Positions 16,148 to 25,436 of a DNA stretch of 64,000 bases are shown in pieces. A model generated the notes under the pieces. That model searched no databases. It worked only from the letters and a program-made list of their open reading frames with translations, and was not told the DNA's origin. The stretch's first letter is position 1; each line of letters begins with the position of its first letter. Both the position numbers and the translations under genes were made by a program. The DNA comes from Lachnospiraceae bacterium (GTDB taxonomy: Bacteria > Bacillota > Clostridia > Lachnospirales > Lachnospiraceae), in contig JAILES010000094.1 of assembly GCA_024687205.1 (NCBI GenBank), positions 1-64,000 of the forward strand, given 5' to 3'.

Positions 16148-18139
16148 ATGGACTTTAAACTTCACTCCGAATACAAACCTACCGGCGACCAGCCGGAAGC
16201 CATAAAACAACTTGTTGACGGATTCAAAAAAGGCAATCAGTTCCAGACCTTGCTTGGTGTTACAGGTTCAGGTAAGACCTTCACCATGGCCAATGTGATA
16301 GAGCAGCTGAACAAGCCGACACTGGTCCTTGCGCATAATAAGACGCTGGCGGGGCAGCTCTATTCCGAGTTTAAGGAGTTCTTCCCCGAGAATGCCGTGG
16401 AGTACTTTGTATCCTACTATGATTATTACCAGCCGGAAGCTTATGTGCCGCAGTCGGATACTTATATCGAAAAAGATTCATCCATAAATGACGAGATAGA
16501 CAGGCTGAGGCTCTCAGCTACCGCATCTCTTACCGAAAGGCGCGATGTGATAGTGGTAGCTTCGGTGTCATGCATCTATGGTCTGGGTTCGCCCAAGGAA
16601 TTCAAGGCCATGGCTGTCTCGTTAAGACGCGGACAGAGAATAGACAGGGATGATGTCATAAGGTCTTTAGTGAACATCCAGTATAACCGCAATGATATGG
16701 ATCTCCAGCGCTGTACCTTCAGGGTAAGGGGAGATGTACTTGAGATAGCACCCTCGGTTACTTTTCACAGTACGGATTACAATGTAAGGATAGAATTTTT
16801 CGGTGATGAGATAGACAGGATTTCCGAAGTGGATGCCGCAACGGGAAAGGTTCTCAGGAATCCCGAACATGTGATGCTTTTTCCGGCTTCTCATTACGTG
16901 GTGGAGCCCGAGGTAATGGAAAGGGCATGTGAAAGCATAGAAGCGGAACTGCGTGAAAGAGTGGAAGAGTTTAAAGCGCAGGATAAACTGATCGAAGCGC
17001 AGCGCATCAAGGAACGTACGATCTTTGACATAGAGATGCTTAAGGAAACAGGCGTATGTTCAGGTATAGAGAATTACTCCAGGCACTTTGCGGGGACTGC
17101 CCCGGGTGAGCCGCCGAAATGTCTGCTGGATTATTTTGAGGATGATTTTCTTATCATCGTGGATGAGTCCCATATGACCATACCCCAGGTACGGGGAATG
17201 TATAACGGCGACAGGGCGAGAAAGACCACACTGGTGGATTACGGTTTCCGCCTTCCGTCTGCGCTGGATAACAGACCGCTCAATTTCACGGAGTTTGAAT
17301 CACATATAGACCAGATGATGTTTGTATCGGCAACACCTGCAGAGTACGAGAGCGAACACGAACTGCTGAGGACAGAGCAGATCATAAGGCCCACCGGACT
17401 TCTTGATCCGGAGATAAGCGTGCGTCCCGTGGAAGGCCAGATAGACGATCTGCTTGCAGAGATCAAAAAAGAAACAAAGAAGAAAAACAAGGTGATGATC
17501 ACTACACTTACGAAGCGTATGGCAGAGGATCTGACGGACTATCTGCATGATGTGGGGATAAGGGTCAAGTATCTTCATTCCGACATAGATACGCTTGAGA
17601 GAGCAGAGATAATAAGGGATTTAAGACTTGATGTTTTTGATGTGCTGGTGGGTATCAACCTTTTAAGGGAAGGTCTTGACATACCCGAGGTGACACTGGT
17701 AGCCATACTGGATGCGGATAAGGAAGGCTTCCTTCGTTCCGGAACGGCTCTGATACAGACCGTCGGACGAGCCGCGCGTAATTCCGAAGGACATGTTATA
17801 ATGTATGCAGATGAAATGACCGATTCCATGAAGCAGTGTATCGATGAGACCAACCGCAGACGTTCCATACAGATGAAGTATAATGAGGAACACGGCATCA
17901 CACCTACCACCATAAAGAAGGCTGTCAGGGATGTGATAGCCATAAGCAAGTCCATAGCGGATACCGAAAGCAGACTTGAAAAAGATCCCGAGAGCATGGA
18001 TGAAAAGGAACTGAAGGAACTCATAGAAAAGACGGAGAAGCAGATGAGAAAAGCCGCTGCAGATCTCAACTTCGAAGTGGCTGCAGAATTAAGAGACAAG
18101 ATGGTAAGTCTGAAGAAGCATCTGGAGGAAAGGAAATAA
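16148..18139 (+). CDS. uvrB: Excinuclease ABC subunit B
   Basis: The 663-residue product is a standard-length UvrB, the DNA helicase-like damage verifier of nucleotide excision repair that works with UvrA and UvrC. Walker A GVTGSGKT is at about residues 37-44. The beta-hairpin [29 protein letters not shown] (Walker B), the SATPAEYE helicase motif, and [14 protein letters not shown] are all present. A C-terminal UVR motif (about 628-663) should contact UvrC. No clear Gram-positive LexA box (GAAC-N4-GTTC) is seen upstream. The secreted LRR gene starts 8 nt after the stop, so downstream genes share its transcript. Confidence 0.98.
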   Translation: MDFKLHSEYKPTGDQPEAIKQLVDGFKKGNQFQTLLGVTGSGKTFTMANVIEQLNKPTLVLAHNKTLAGQLYSEFKEFFPENAVEYFVSYYDYYQPEAYVPQSDTYIEKDSSINDEIDRLRLSATASLTERRDVIVVASVSCIYGLGSPKEFKAMAVSLRRGQRIDRDDVIRSLVNIQYNRNDMDLQRCTFRVRGDVLEIAPSVTFHSTDYNVRIEFFGDEIDRISEVDAATGKVLRNPEHVMLFPASHYVVEPEVMERACESIEAELRERVEEFKAQDKLIEAQRIKERTIFDIEMLKETGVCSGIENYSRHFAGTAPGEPPKCLLDYFEDDFLIIVDESHMTIPQVRGMYNGDRARKTTLVDYGFRLPSALDNRPLNFTEFESHIDQMMFVSATPAEYESEHELLRTEQIIRPTGLLDPEISVRPVEGQIDDLLAEIKKETKKKNKVMITTLTKRMAEDLTDYLHDVGIRVKYLHSDIDTLERAEIIRDLRLDVFDVLVGINLLREGLDIPEVTLVAILDADKEGFLRSGTALIQTVGRAARNSEGHVIMYADEMTDSMKQCIDETNRRRSIQMKYNEEHGITPTTIKKAVRDVIAISKSIADTESRLEKDPESMDEKELKELIEKTEKQMRKAAADLNFEVAAELRDKMVSLKKHLEERK

Positions 18140-18147
18140 ACGGCTTA

Positions 18148-19125
18148 ATGAGAAAAAACGTTTTACAACTTGTTACATTCCTGCTTGTTTTCTTTCTGAT
18201 ATATCTGCCGGTATATGCATCAGGGGAAGAAATCCCGACTGAAGAAACGACGGAAGAAGCAGAGGAAGAAAGCTCTGATAATACCACAGGACCCGTGCAG
18301 GGAGAGGGTAACACCTTTTCCTTCGGGGGCAGGCTGATACCGCTGAATGCCGAAAGGCTTGATCTGTCGGGGATAAATCTCAGGAACAGTAACGTAGACA
18401 AACTCTTTGATAATATGCCTAACTTAAAGACCGTAAAACTTATAGACTGCGGTCTTTCCAATGACGGATATGCGGCACTTCAGGATAAATTTCCGAGAAT
18501 CCGGATGATCTGGGACATACAGTTTTCCAGAAGGAAGCTGAGGACTGATTCGGTAGGCTATTCCTCTTTCAGAGGAGGTGCGTTGGACCAGTGGATGACG
18601 GATGAAGATGCAAAGTATCTTAAGTATTGCAGGGATATGGTGGCAGTCGATCTGGGACACAATCCGGTTCATAATCTTGATTTTCTGCAGTATATGCCGA
18701 ACCTGAAGATACTGATAATGGTCGATAATCACGGTCTTAAAGATCTGACGAATCTGAGGTATGTGCCGCAGCTGACATATTTCGAACTGTTTGTCAATTC
18801 GGTAAGCGACCTTTCGGTATTTCAGAATCTTCACCAGATGGAGGACCTGAACATCAGTTATAATCCCATAAGCAGCACGGAGTATCTAAAGGATTTTCCG
18901 AAGCTGCATAGGATGTGGATGGAGAGCACACGCGTGCCCTATGATGATTTTCTTGAATTATGTGAGATATATCCGGACGCTACTATGGTATACTATGGTT
19001 CGGGGTCTGTTGATAAAGGCTGGAGAGTCGGATCCCATTACAATGCCATGCGTGCGATAGTAAAAGATAATGAAGAGAATGAAGTGTACCACAAAGACTA
19101 TATAAGATATCATGAGGACAGATAG
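18148..19125 (+). CDS. Secreted leucine-rich repeat protein
   Basis: A 325-residue exported protein. The signal peptide is clear (residues 1-25, hydrophobic core then VYASGEE), followed by a Glu-rich linker (26-50). Leucine-rich repeats cover about residues 65-260 in the pattern NLKxLxLxxxGL, including MPNLKTVKLIDCGLS and MPNLKILIMVDNHGL. No cell-wall anchor or lipobox is seen, so it is probably released or loosely bound. It begins 8 nt after uvrB and lies 9 nt before an AAA ATPase. A link to DNA repair is not expected; the pairing with the ATPase is more suggestive. Confidence 0.8.
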   Translation: MRKNVLQLVTFLLVFFLIYLPVYASGEEIPTEETTEEAEEESSDNTTGPVQGEGNTFSFGGRLIPLNAERLDLSGINLRNSNVDKLFDNMPNLKTVKLIDCGLSNDGYAALQDKFPRIRMIWDIQFSRRKLRTDSVGYSSFRGGALDQWMTDEDAKYLKYCRDMVAVDLGHNPVHNLDFLQYMPNLKILIMVDNHGLKDLTNLRYVPQLTYFELFVNSVSDLSVFQNLHQMEDLNISYNPISSTEYLKDFPKLHRMWMESTRVPYDDFLELCEIYPDATMVYYGSGSVDKGWRVGSHYNAMRAIVKDNEENEVYHKDYIRYHEDR

Positions 19126-19134
19126 GAGGAAAAA

Positions 19135-21219
19135 ATGAAAGACGATTTTCTTTATCAGATGAGCGGAAAGAAAGCCGACTACACGCTGGAGGAAATAGAA
19201 AAGGCAGAAAAGCTGAAAAAGAAAAACGGGGGGAGCCTTACGGAGAACCTGATAAAGGTAACCGGACGTAAGCCTTCCGCAGAAACGTTTTCCTTTATGT
19301 CTTCAATGAAGGGCAGCGATCCCCTTGCGGATATGAACAGCATACTGATGCAGAACAGTGCACAGCTGGATAAGGAACTGAAGGAGCTGAACAAGAACCT
19401 GGCTGAGGACTACGGAGTGACTAAGGAAAACCGCGACAGCTTTAAGAAACCGGATCCGTTACTTGAGGGTGAAGATGCGATGAAAGCTTTTGACGGACTG
19501 GAGGATGAGCTGAAGAAAGAGATCTACGGCCAGGACGAATTTCTTCACAAACTCGTGATAGCTTTCAAGCGTCCTTATGTGATGATCCCGGAAGGCGTGA
19601 AAGCACAGAACAGCATATATGTGTGCGGAAGTGAGGACAGCGGAAAACATCTGGCAGTAAGCAGTATGGTTAAACTGCTGAAAGAGAGAAATGTGCTGAA
19701 GAGTGAGAAGACCGAAACGGTGGACCTCGGAATTTACACTGATGCTACTATGGAAAAGATATTCCTGCAGGATATGTATTCTGCCATTGCGGGAGACGAG
19801 CAGGTGATAATCTTCGAGAATTTTGAAAACTGCCATCCTTCTTTCCTTATACATATCGCATCGCTGGTAACAAACGGCGAGTTCATGCTGCCCGAGAGAT
19901 ACATTTTAAAAGACGGACAGATGATAGGCGTGCAGAATTCACTTGCATCCGATACGGTGGGAAGCATAAATGCAAAAGACAAGTACCTGGTGTTCATATC
20001 CAAAACATCCCTGACCAAGGCAGCAGGTATAATGGGAGCGCCTTTTGTAGACGCACTCGGTGATATATGTGAAACCGGAAAACCCGAAGAGGATGTGATA
20101 AAGAAGATCGCAGAAAGAGAAAATGAAGAACTCATTAAGCTGGCAAAAGACAGATTCACCTATGAGCTGAGTGTTTCTGATACATTCACAGCCTATGCGG
20201 TAAAATGTTCCGAAAAACAGGCCGGGGTAAAGGGCGTGCTGGACTTCTATGCTAAGGTGACCAAGGCTCTTGCACAGGCCAGACTGGAAGGGACCTTCAG
20301 CAGCGATGCAAAGCTTAATCTGGAAGCCGAGGATGAAAAGATACTTGCGGTAAACGGTGAGGAGAAGACGGAACTCTTCGCTCTGCTTCCCGGTGCATAT
20401 AAGGGTGAGATAGATAAGATACGCGAGGAGATAGATGCTATCGTAGGCCTTGAAGAGATAAAGGAATATGTACTCGGCCTGGAAGAATACTACAAGGTGC
20501 AGAAGAGAAGGGAAGAAGAAGGCTTAAAGACCGGCGGAGTGAGCAAGCATATGATCTTCACCGGAAGCCCCGGAACCGGAAAGACAACGATCGCAAGGAT
20601 CATAAGCAAATATCTGAAAGCCATCGGTGTACTCAGCGGCGGACAGCTCGTGGAAGTATCAAGAGCCGATCTGGTAGGAAAGTATGTGGGTCACACGGCT
20701 CCTCTTACCCAGAAGGTGCTGACATCAGCCATAGGAGGTGTGCTCTTTATAGATGAGGCTTACAGCCTTTATCGCGGAAAGGACGATACCTTCGGACTTG
20801 AAGCGATAGATACGCTGGTGAAGGGCATAGAAGATAACCGTGAAAACCTTATAGTGATACTGGCAGGTTATTCTTACGAGATGTCACAGTTCCTGACTTC
20901 CAACTCAGGTCTGAAGAGCCGATTCCCGAATGTTATCAACTTCCCGGACTATACCGGTGAAGAACTGCTTAAGATATCAAAGTCCATTGCTTCATCTAAG
21001 GGCTATACCATTGATGCAGAGGCAGACGCACCCCTTACCGAATTCTTTGACGGAGTGCAGGCTGTAAGAGCCGCAGATGCCGGAAACGGACGACTTGCAA
21101 GGAACATGGTGGAGCAGGCGATACTGAATCAGTCAAGGCGTCTCGTGGCAGAGCCCGAAGCTGAGCTGTCAACGCTTTTGGTTAAGGATTTTGAACTCCC
21201 CGGAGCAGACGAAGAATAG
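19135..21219 (+). CDS. Two-domain AAA ATPase (CbxX/SpoVK type)
   Basis: A 694-residue cytosolic ATPase. Residues about 130-410 form a degenerate ClpB-like AAA module (YGQDEFLHKLVIAF, with GSEDSGKH in place of a normal Walker A). Residues about 440-690 form a complete CbxX/SpoVK-type module: Walker A GSPGTGKT at about 479-486, Walker B LFIDEAYSL, sensor and arginine-finger region SNSGLKSRFPN. Such proteins remodel complexes (for example RuBisCO activase CbbX, and EccA of type VII secretion). The secreted LRR gene just upstream might be a partner or client. AGGAGGA precedes the ATG. Confidence 0.85.
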   Translation: MKDDFLYQMSGKKADYTLEEIEKAEKLKKKNGGSLTENLIKVTGRKPSAETFSFMSSMKGSDPLADMNSILMQNSAQLDKELKELNKNLAEDYGVTKENRDSFKKPDPLLEGEDAMKAFDGLEDELKKEIYGQDEFLHKLVIAFKRPYVMIPEGVKAQNSIYVCGSEDSGKHLAVSSMVKLLKERNVLKSEKTETVDLGIYTDATMEKIFLQDMYSAIAGDEQVIIFENFENCHPSFLIHIASLVTNGEFMLPERYILKDGQMIGVQNSLASDTVGSINAKDKYLVFISKTSLTKAAGIMGAPFVDALGDICETGKPEEDVIKKIAERENEELIKLAKDRFTYELSVSDTFTAYAVKCSEKQAGVKGVLDFYAKVTKALAQARLEGTFSSDAKLNLEAEDEKILAVNGEEKTELFALLPGAYKGEIDKIREEIDAIVGLEEIKEYVLGLEEYYKVQKRREEEGLKTGGVSKHMIFTGSPGTGKTTIARIISKYLKAIGVLSGGQLVEVSRADLVGKYVGHTAPLTQKVLTSAIGGVLFIDEAYSLYRGKDDTFGLEAIDTLVKGIEDNRENLIVILAGYSYEMSQFLTSNSGLKSRFPNVINFPDYTGEELLKISKSIASSKGYTIDAEADAPLTEFFDGVQAVRAADAGNGRLARNMVEQAILNQSRRLVAEPEAELSTLLVKDFELPGADEE

Positions 21220-21223
21220 CCTA

Positions 21224-21237
21224 TGTAAACGGTTACA
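21224..21237. promoter_or_regulatory. cre-like operator (CcpA or local LacI-family regulator)
   Basis: TGTAAACGGTTACA matches all fixed positions of the catabolite-responsive consensus TGWAANCGNTNWCA. It starts 4 nt after the AAA ATPase stop codon and ends 7 nt before the -35 box of the kdgK operon. A site upstream of -35 fits activation more than repression, as for ackA and pta in Bacillus. The operon's own LacI-family regulator (24407-25432) could also bind it. Confidence 0.7.
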
Positions 21238-21244
21238 TTTTGTC

Positions 21245-21271
21245 TTGACTTTGGTCTGGGCGGCATATAAT
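21245..21271 (+). promoter_or_regulatory. Promoter of the kdgK-ackA operon
   Basis: TTGACT (21245-21250) is followed by TATAAT (21266-21271) at 15 nt, or by TAATAT (21268-21273) at 17 nt. The exact -10 is therefore ambiguous. Confidence 0.6.
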
Positions 21272-21275
21272 ATTT

Positions 21276-21307
21276 AGGGTGTATGTGTAAAAACGTACGC
21301 CCTTTTT
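21276..21307 (+). terminator. Attenuator-like hairpin in the kdgK leader
   Basis: AGGGTGTATGT and ACGTACGCCCT pair over 11 positions (two G-U) around a 6-nt loop, and T5 follows. It lies right at the expected transcript start. CGCCC of the 3' arm can instead pair with GGGCG at 21315-21319, giving a rival hairpin. This looks like an attenuator, or a terminator shared with the upstream gene. Confidence 0.55.
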
Positions 21308-21341
21308 CTTGAACGGGCGCGAAACAGGAGGATAGATTTCT

Positions 21342-22439
21342 ATGGATCTCAAATTAAGAAACAGTAGTGAATGTAAATATGATGCAGTATCTCTCGGTGA
21401 GATAATGCTCCGCCTGGATCCCGGCGAAGGCCGTATCAGAACGGCAAGGCAGTTTACCGCCTGGGAAGGCGGCGGAGAATATAATGTTATCCGCGGACTT
21501 CATAAATGTTTCGGACTGAATACGGCAGTTATAACTTCTTTTGCAGATAACGAAGTGGGGCGCCTGATGAAGGACCTGATAGAACAGGGCGGCGTTGACA
21601 CTTCGCTTATTTATTGGAAAAAGACGGACGGCATAGGCCGCATATGCAGGAACGGTCTGAACTTTACCGAAAGAGGTTTTGGTATCAGAGGAGCAGTCGG
21701 CTGCTCGGACAGAGCCAATACCGCTATATCACAGGCAACGGCAGCAGATTTTGATTTCGATCATATATTCGGAGAGCTGGGAGTACGCTGGCTGCATACC
21801 GGCGGAATATATGCAGCACTGTCTGAACAGGCCTGCGAGACCGTTATCGCGGCGTGCAAGGCAGCAAAGAAATACGGAACAGTCGTAAGTTACGATCTTA
21901 ACTATCGTCCTTCCATGTGGAGTGCCATCGGCGGACAGGCCAAAGCCCAGGAAGTGAACAGGGAAGTGGCAAAGTATGTTGATGTGATGATAGGAAACGA
22001 AGAGGATTTCACGGCCTGCCTGGGATTTGAGATTGAGGGAAATGACGAGAACTTGAAGGAACTGAACCTGGAAGGTTACAGAAAGATGATAGGTGAAGCT
22101 GCAAAGACCTATCCGAATTTCAAGGCAGTGGCTACTACACTCCGTACGGTAAAGACCGCAACGGTGAACGACTGGAAAGCTATGTGCTGGGCCAACGGAG
22201 AAATTTACATGTCCAAGGAATACAACGGACTGGAGATCATGGACAGGGTAGGCGGCGGAGATTCTTTCGCTTCAGGTCTGGTATACGGACTGATGACCAC
22301 ACAGGATCCCGAGAAGGCTGTAAATTACGGAGCTGCACACGGTGCACTTGCCATGACTACACCGGGTGATACATCCATGGCATCCAAAGAAGAAGTGGAA
22401 GCGATAATGGGCGGAGCCGGTGCAAGAGTAAAAAGATAG
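21342..22439 (+). CDS. kdgK: 2-dehydro-3-deoxygluconate kinase (PfkB family)
   Basis: A 365-residue PfkB-family sugar kinase. It should phosphorylate KDG to KDPG in the hexuronate branch. The N-terminal GEIMLRLDPG, the GGGEYNV substrate segment, the lid region, and the PfkB C-terminal signature RVGGGDSFASGL with catalytic Asp at about 307 are all present. The AWEGGGEYNVIRGL variant recurs in clostridial KDG kinases. AGGAGG lies 11 nt before the ATG. eda follows after 11 nt, which supports the substrate. Regulation by the upstream cre-like site and the leader hairpin is likely. Confidence 0.9.
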   Translation: MDLKLRNSSECKYDAVSLGEIMLRLDPGEGRIRTARQFTAWEGGGEYNVIRGLHKCFGLNTAVITSFADNEVGRLMKDLIEQGGVDTSLIYWKKTDGIGRICRNGLNFTERGFGIRGAVGCSDRANTAISQATAADFDFDHIFGELGVRWLHTGGIYAALSEQACETVIAACKAAKKYGTVVSYDLNYRPSMWSAIGGQAKAQEVNREVAKYVDVMIGNEEDFTACLGFEIEGNDENLKELNLEGYRKMIGEAAKTYPNFKAVATTLRTVKTATVNDWKAMCWANGEIYMSKEYNGLEIMDRVGGGDSFASGLVYGLMTTQDPEKAVNYGAAHGALAMTTPGDTSMASKEEVEAIMGGAGARVKR

Positions 22440-22450
22440 GGAGATAAAAA

Positions 22451-23095
22451 ATGAGCGCAAAGACAGATGAAGTATTCAGCAGATTCGAAGAGATAGGAAT
22501 AATACCTGTAGTGGTACTTAACGATGCAAAAGATGCAGAGCCTCTCGGCAAAGCTCTTATGGAGGGCGGACTGCCTGCTGCGGAAGTGACTTTCCGTACC
22601 GATGCAGCAGAGGAATCCATAAGGATCATGTCCTCGAACTTTCCTGATATGCTGGTAGGTGCAGGTACCGTGCTCACTACGGAGCAGGTTGATCGTGCAG
22701 TGGCAGCAGGTGCAAAGTTCATAGTGGCTCCGGGGCTTGATGAAGAGATAGTAAAGTACTGTCTTGAACGTGATATACCCGTATGTCCCGGAACCCAGAC
22801 AGCAAGCGAGATGACGAAGGCACTTAAGCTGGGACTTACACATGTGAAGTTTTTCCCTGCTGAAAATGCAGGCGGACTGAAGATGATCAAGGCTATAGGA
22901 GCTGCTCTCACAAAACTCCGTTTCATGCCTACCGGCGGCATCAATGCAGACAACGTGTCGGATTATCTTAAGGATGATAAGATATTCTGCTGCGGAGGAT
23001 CATGGATGGTAAAGGGCGATATGATCAAAGCAGGGAAGTTTGATGAGATAAAAGAAAAAGTAAAGGAAGCTGCAGAGCTCAGGAAAAGTATATGA
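22451..23095 (+). CDS. eda: KDPG / 4-hydroxy-2-oxoglutarate aldolase
   Basis: A 214-residue class I aldolase that cleaves KDPG to pyruvate and glyceraldehyde-3-phosphate. The TIM-barrel core has the conserved Glu in AAEVTFRT, the phosphate loop MPTGGIN, and the Schiff-base lysine K133 in HVKFFPAE. The length and motifs match the bacterial Eda family. The next gene begins with an ATGA overlap of 4 nt, so translation is coupled. It provides the step between KdgK and the Pta-AckA pair of the same operon. Confidence 0.95.
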   Translation: MSAKTDEVFSRFEEIGIIPVVVLNDAKDAEPLGKALMEGGLPAAEVTFRTDAAEESIRIMSSNFPDMLVGAGTVLTTEQVDRAVAAGAKFIVAPGLDEEIVKYCLERDIPVCPGTQTASEMTKALKLGLTHVKFFPAENAGGLKMIKAIGAALTKLRFMPTGGINADNVSDYLKDDKIFCCGGSWMVKGDMIKAGKFDEIKEKVKEAAELRKSI

Positions 23096-24402
23096 GAAAA
23101 AGAGTAGTCAGAAGGATACTGGGATTATTCCTCGGATTGATGACTCCCGCGGTAAGCATCGGAGAGTTTATGGGGAATGCGATATATGCGGAAGCTCAGG
23201 CTGATTACAGCGTGGTGTTTGATGCAAATTACTATGTGGAAAAATATCCGGAGCTGAGAGCCGGCTGCGGACGTGATGCGGATAAGCTGTATAAGCATTA
23301 TCTGAACTACGGTATCAAAGAAGGAAGACAGCCTTCGGCCAAGTTTAATCCGCAGTATTACAGAAGCAACTATCCAGATCTGCAGGCAGCTTTTGCAAAT
23401 AACTGGAGACTTTACGTCGATCATTACATTAACTTCGGGATGAAGGAAGGAAGAGTTGCCGATAAGATCCTGGAAGCGAAGCGGGATAATCCTTCTCTTT
23501 CATTTAATGTAAAGCCTGCAGGAGGACTGGCAACAGTGGTGGCTAATCCGCCCGATGCGGCAGGTTTTCTCACTACTACGGATCCCACACAGTTAAGCAG
23601 CGTGATAGCAGCATCTCCGCTGGCAGCAGGGAAAAAGATGGTATATTCATCGGCAGTCCCCTATGCCGGGGCACCGCTTAAAGCATACAGCGATGACAGT
23701 ATACTGGCTGTGGGTTGGAAGGAATCAATAGCAGGCAGGCTCTGTACTTTTACCGAAGTAGTGATAAGGGACGGGTCTCAGTTCAGAAGAAAGCTCACCG
23801 GTGATATGTACGGTTCACCGATACGCCAGACACCTACACAGATGTCGGCCCAGGTGGGAGCTGTGGTAGCATCGACGGCTGATTTCTATGCATACAGATC
23901 TGTGGGCACGATAATCTACGCCGGAAGCATTTGCAGGTTCGATCCGAATCTTGATACCTGTTATATCACCTACGGCGGCGACATGCTGATGACCTATGCG
24001 GGACAGATCAAGACGATCGAAGAAATGCAGAAATATATCGCGGATAACAATGTTAATTTCGGTATGACCTTCGGACCCATAATCGTTGATAACGGTCAGG
24101 CAAGGGCAGTGGCTGCCTATGCTCTGGGAGAGATCCACCAGAATTACTCGCGCTGCGCCCTTGGCTGTTTTGAAAGAGGACATTTCCTGATAATGACCAT
24201 GAACTATGAGTATGGTCACAGTGTTGCAACACTTGCGGAAGAGACAAGTGTGATGGCCCTTAAGGGATGTACCAGGGCTTATGCTATGGATGGCGGCGGT
24301 ACAGGCGAGATAGTGTTCGGCGGAGTGATGTACAACCGTCCGGACTGGAACAGGGAAAGGGAGATAAGCGATATTATGTATTTTGTATCGTCATCTCAGT
24401 GA
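23092..24402 (+). CDS. Secreted phosphodiester glycosidase-family protein with surface repeats
   Basis: A 436-residue exported protein. A signal peptide spans residues 1-36. Two tandem repeats of about 38 residues (about 40-120; consensus YYxxxYPDL...HYxxxGxxEGR) recur in clostridial surface proteins and may bind wall polymer. The C-terminal domain (about 170-436) has the phosphodiester glycosidase (NAGPA/DUF2233) ending YAMDGGGTGEIVFGG and PIIVDNGQAR. These enzymes cleave GlcNAc-phosphodiester or other exopolysaccharide links. It overlaps eda by 4 nt and is followed 4 nt later by LacI, so it belongs to the hexuronate operon; that neighbourhood is unusual. Confidence 0.8.
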   Translation: MRKRVVRRILGLFLGLMTPAVSIGEFMGNAIYAEAQADYSVVFDANYYVEKYPELRAGCGRDADKLYKHYLNYGIKEGRQPSAKFNPQYYRSNYPDLQAAFANNWRLYVDHYINFGMKEGRVADKILEAKRDNPSLSFNVKPAGGLATVVANPPDAAGFLTTTDPTQLSSVIAASPLAAGKKMVYSSAVPYAGAPLKAYSDDSILAVGWKESIAGRLCTFTEVVIRDGSQFRRKLTGDMYGSPIRQTPTQMSAQVGAVVASTADFYAYRSVGTIIYAGSICRFDPNLDTCYITYGGDMLMTYAGQIKTIEEMQKYIADNNVNFGMTFGPIIVDNGQARAVAAYALGEIHQNYSRCALGCFERGHFLIMTMNYEYGHSVATLAEETSVMALKGCTRAYAMDGGGTGEIVFGGVMYNRPDWNREREISDIMYFVSSSQ

Positions 24403-24406
24403 GCGG

Positions 24407-25432
24407 ATGAAAAAAGACAAGGTCAATATATATGATATAGCAGAGATGGCAGGGGTATCGATAGCTACGGTATCCCGTGTCATGAACGGCTCCGATAAGG
24501 TAAGCGAAAAGACAAGAAAGAAAGTGATGGAAGTCATAGAAAGAGAAGACTTCACACCCAATGCTTTCGCACAGGGTCTGGGCCTGCATACCATGCACAC
24601 GGTTGGAATACTTGTGCCTGATATTTCGGATCCTTACATGTCTGCGGCGGTTGCCTGGATCGAAAAGGGACTGTCGGAAAACGGCTACGACTGCATCTTA
24701 AGCTGCAGCGGTTTTGAGCAGGAAGGCAAGCAGAGACATGCAGAGATGTTGCTTTCAAAAAGTGTGGATGCGCTTATTTTCCTTGGTTCTACCTATGCGG
24801 GCAGCGGAAGGAATCCGGATGAAACGGAATACATCAGGAAGGCAGCAGCGCAGGTTCCGGTATTTACGATAAACGGATATGTAGAGGGTGCAAACATATA
24901 CAGCAGTGTTAACGCTGACGAGGAAGCTGTATATGAAGTGACAAAGAAGCTGATACGGAAAGGACGCAGAAAGCCTGTGTTTCTCACGGATTCGGGTTCT
25001 TACAGTGCGCTGAAGAAACGAAAAGGTTTCGAACGGGCATTGAAAGAATGCGGAATTGAAGCAGACGAAAGCTCGATGATACATGTCAGGAATACCATCT
25101 ACGGCGTAAGGGATGCACTGCTTTCGAGAAAAAAAAGTTTTGATGCCGTGATAGCTGCAAATGATATCATTGCGGTAGGTGCGGTGAAATATGCAAATAC
25201 GGCAAAAAGAAAGCTTCCCGAAGAGCTGGAGATAGTAGGTTATAACAATTCGGGACTGGTCAGGGTGTGTGAGCCTGAGCTGTCAAGCATAGACAACAAG
25301 ACCGAGAAGATGTGCAGGGATACCGTGAAAAGGATGATCGAAGTGCTGGAAAACGAAGATCCCGTCGAGAATAAAAAGGTAGTGATCTCCTGTGAGTTTG
25401 TAGAAAGAGGTACTACCGATATAGGAGGATGA
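24407..25432 (+). CDS. LacI-family transcriptional regulator
   Basis: A 341-residue LacI-family regulator. The N-terminal HTH (VNIYDIAEMAGVSIATVSRV) and hinge helix (about 50-57) precede a periplasmic-binding-protein-like effector domain (from HTVGILVPDISDPYM). The ATG is preferred over an in-frame TTG 24 nt upstream that lies in the previous gene; its ribosome site is weak, so translation may be coupled. It is inside the kdgK-uxaC operon and probably controls it in response to a uronate intermediate, via the cre-like palindrome at 21224-21237. KdgR or UxuR-type function is inferred from location only. Confidence 0.88.
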   Translation: MKKDKVNIYDIAEMAGVSIATVSRVMNGSDKVSEKTRKKVMEVIEREDFTPNAFAQGLGLHTMHTVGILVPDISDPYMSAAVAWIEKGLSENGYDCILSCSGFEQEGKQRHAEMLLSKSVDALIFLGSTYAGSGRNPDETEYIRKAAAQVPVFTINGYVEGANIYSSVNADEEAVYEVTKKLIRKGRRKPVFLTDSGSYSALKKRKGFERALKECGIEADESSMIHVRNTIYGVRDALLSRKKSFDAVIAANDIIAVGAVKYANTAKRKLPEELEIVGYNNSGLVRVCEPELSSIDNKTEKMCRDTVKRMIEVLENEDPVENKKVVISCEFVERGTTDIGG

Positions 25433-25436
25433 TAAA

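Noticed and set aside
21276..21341. A known riboswitch upstream of kdgK.
   Set aside because: The leader is only about 65 nt and no class-specific core is recognised.
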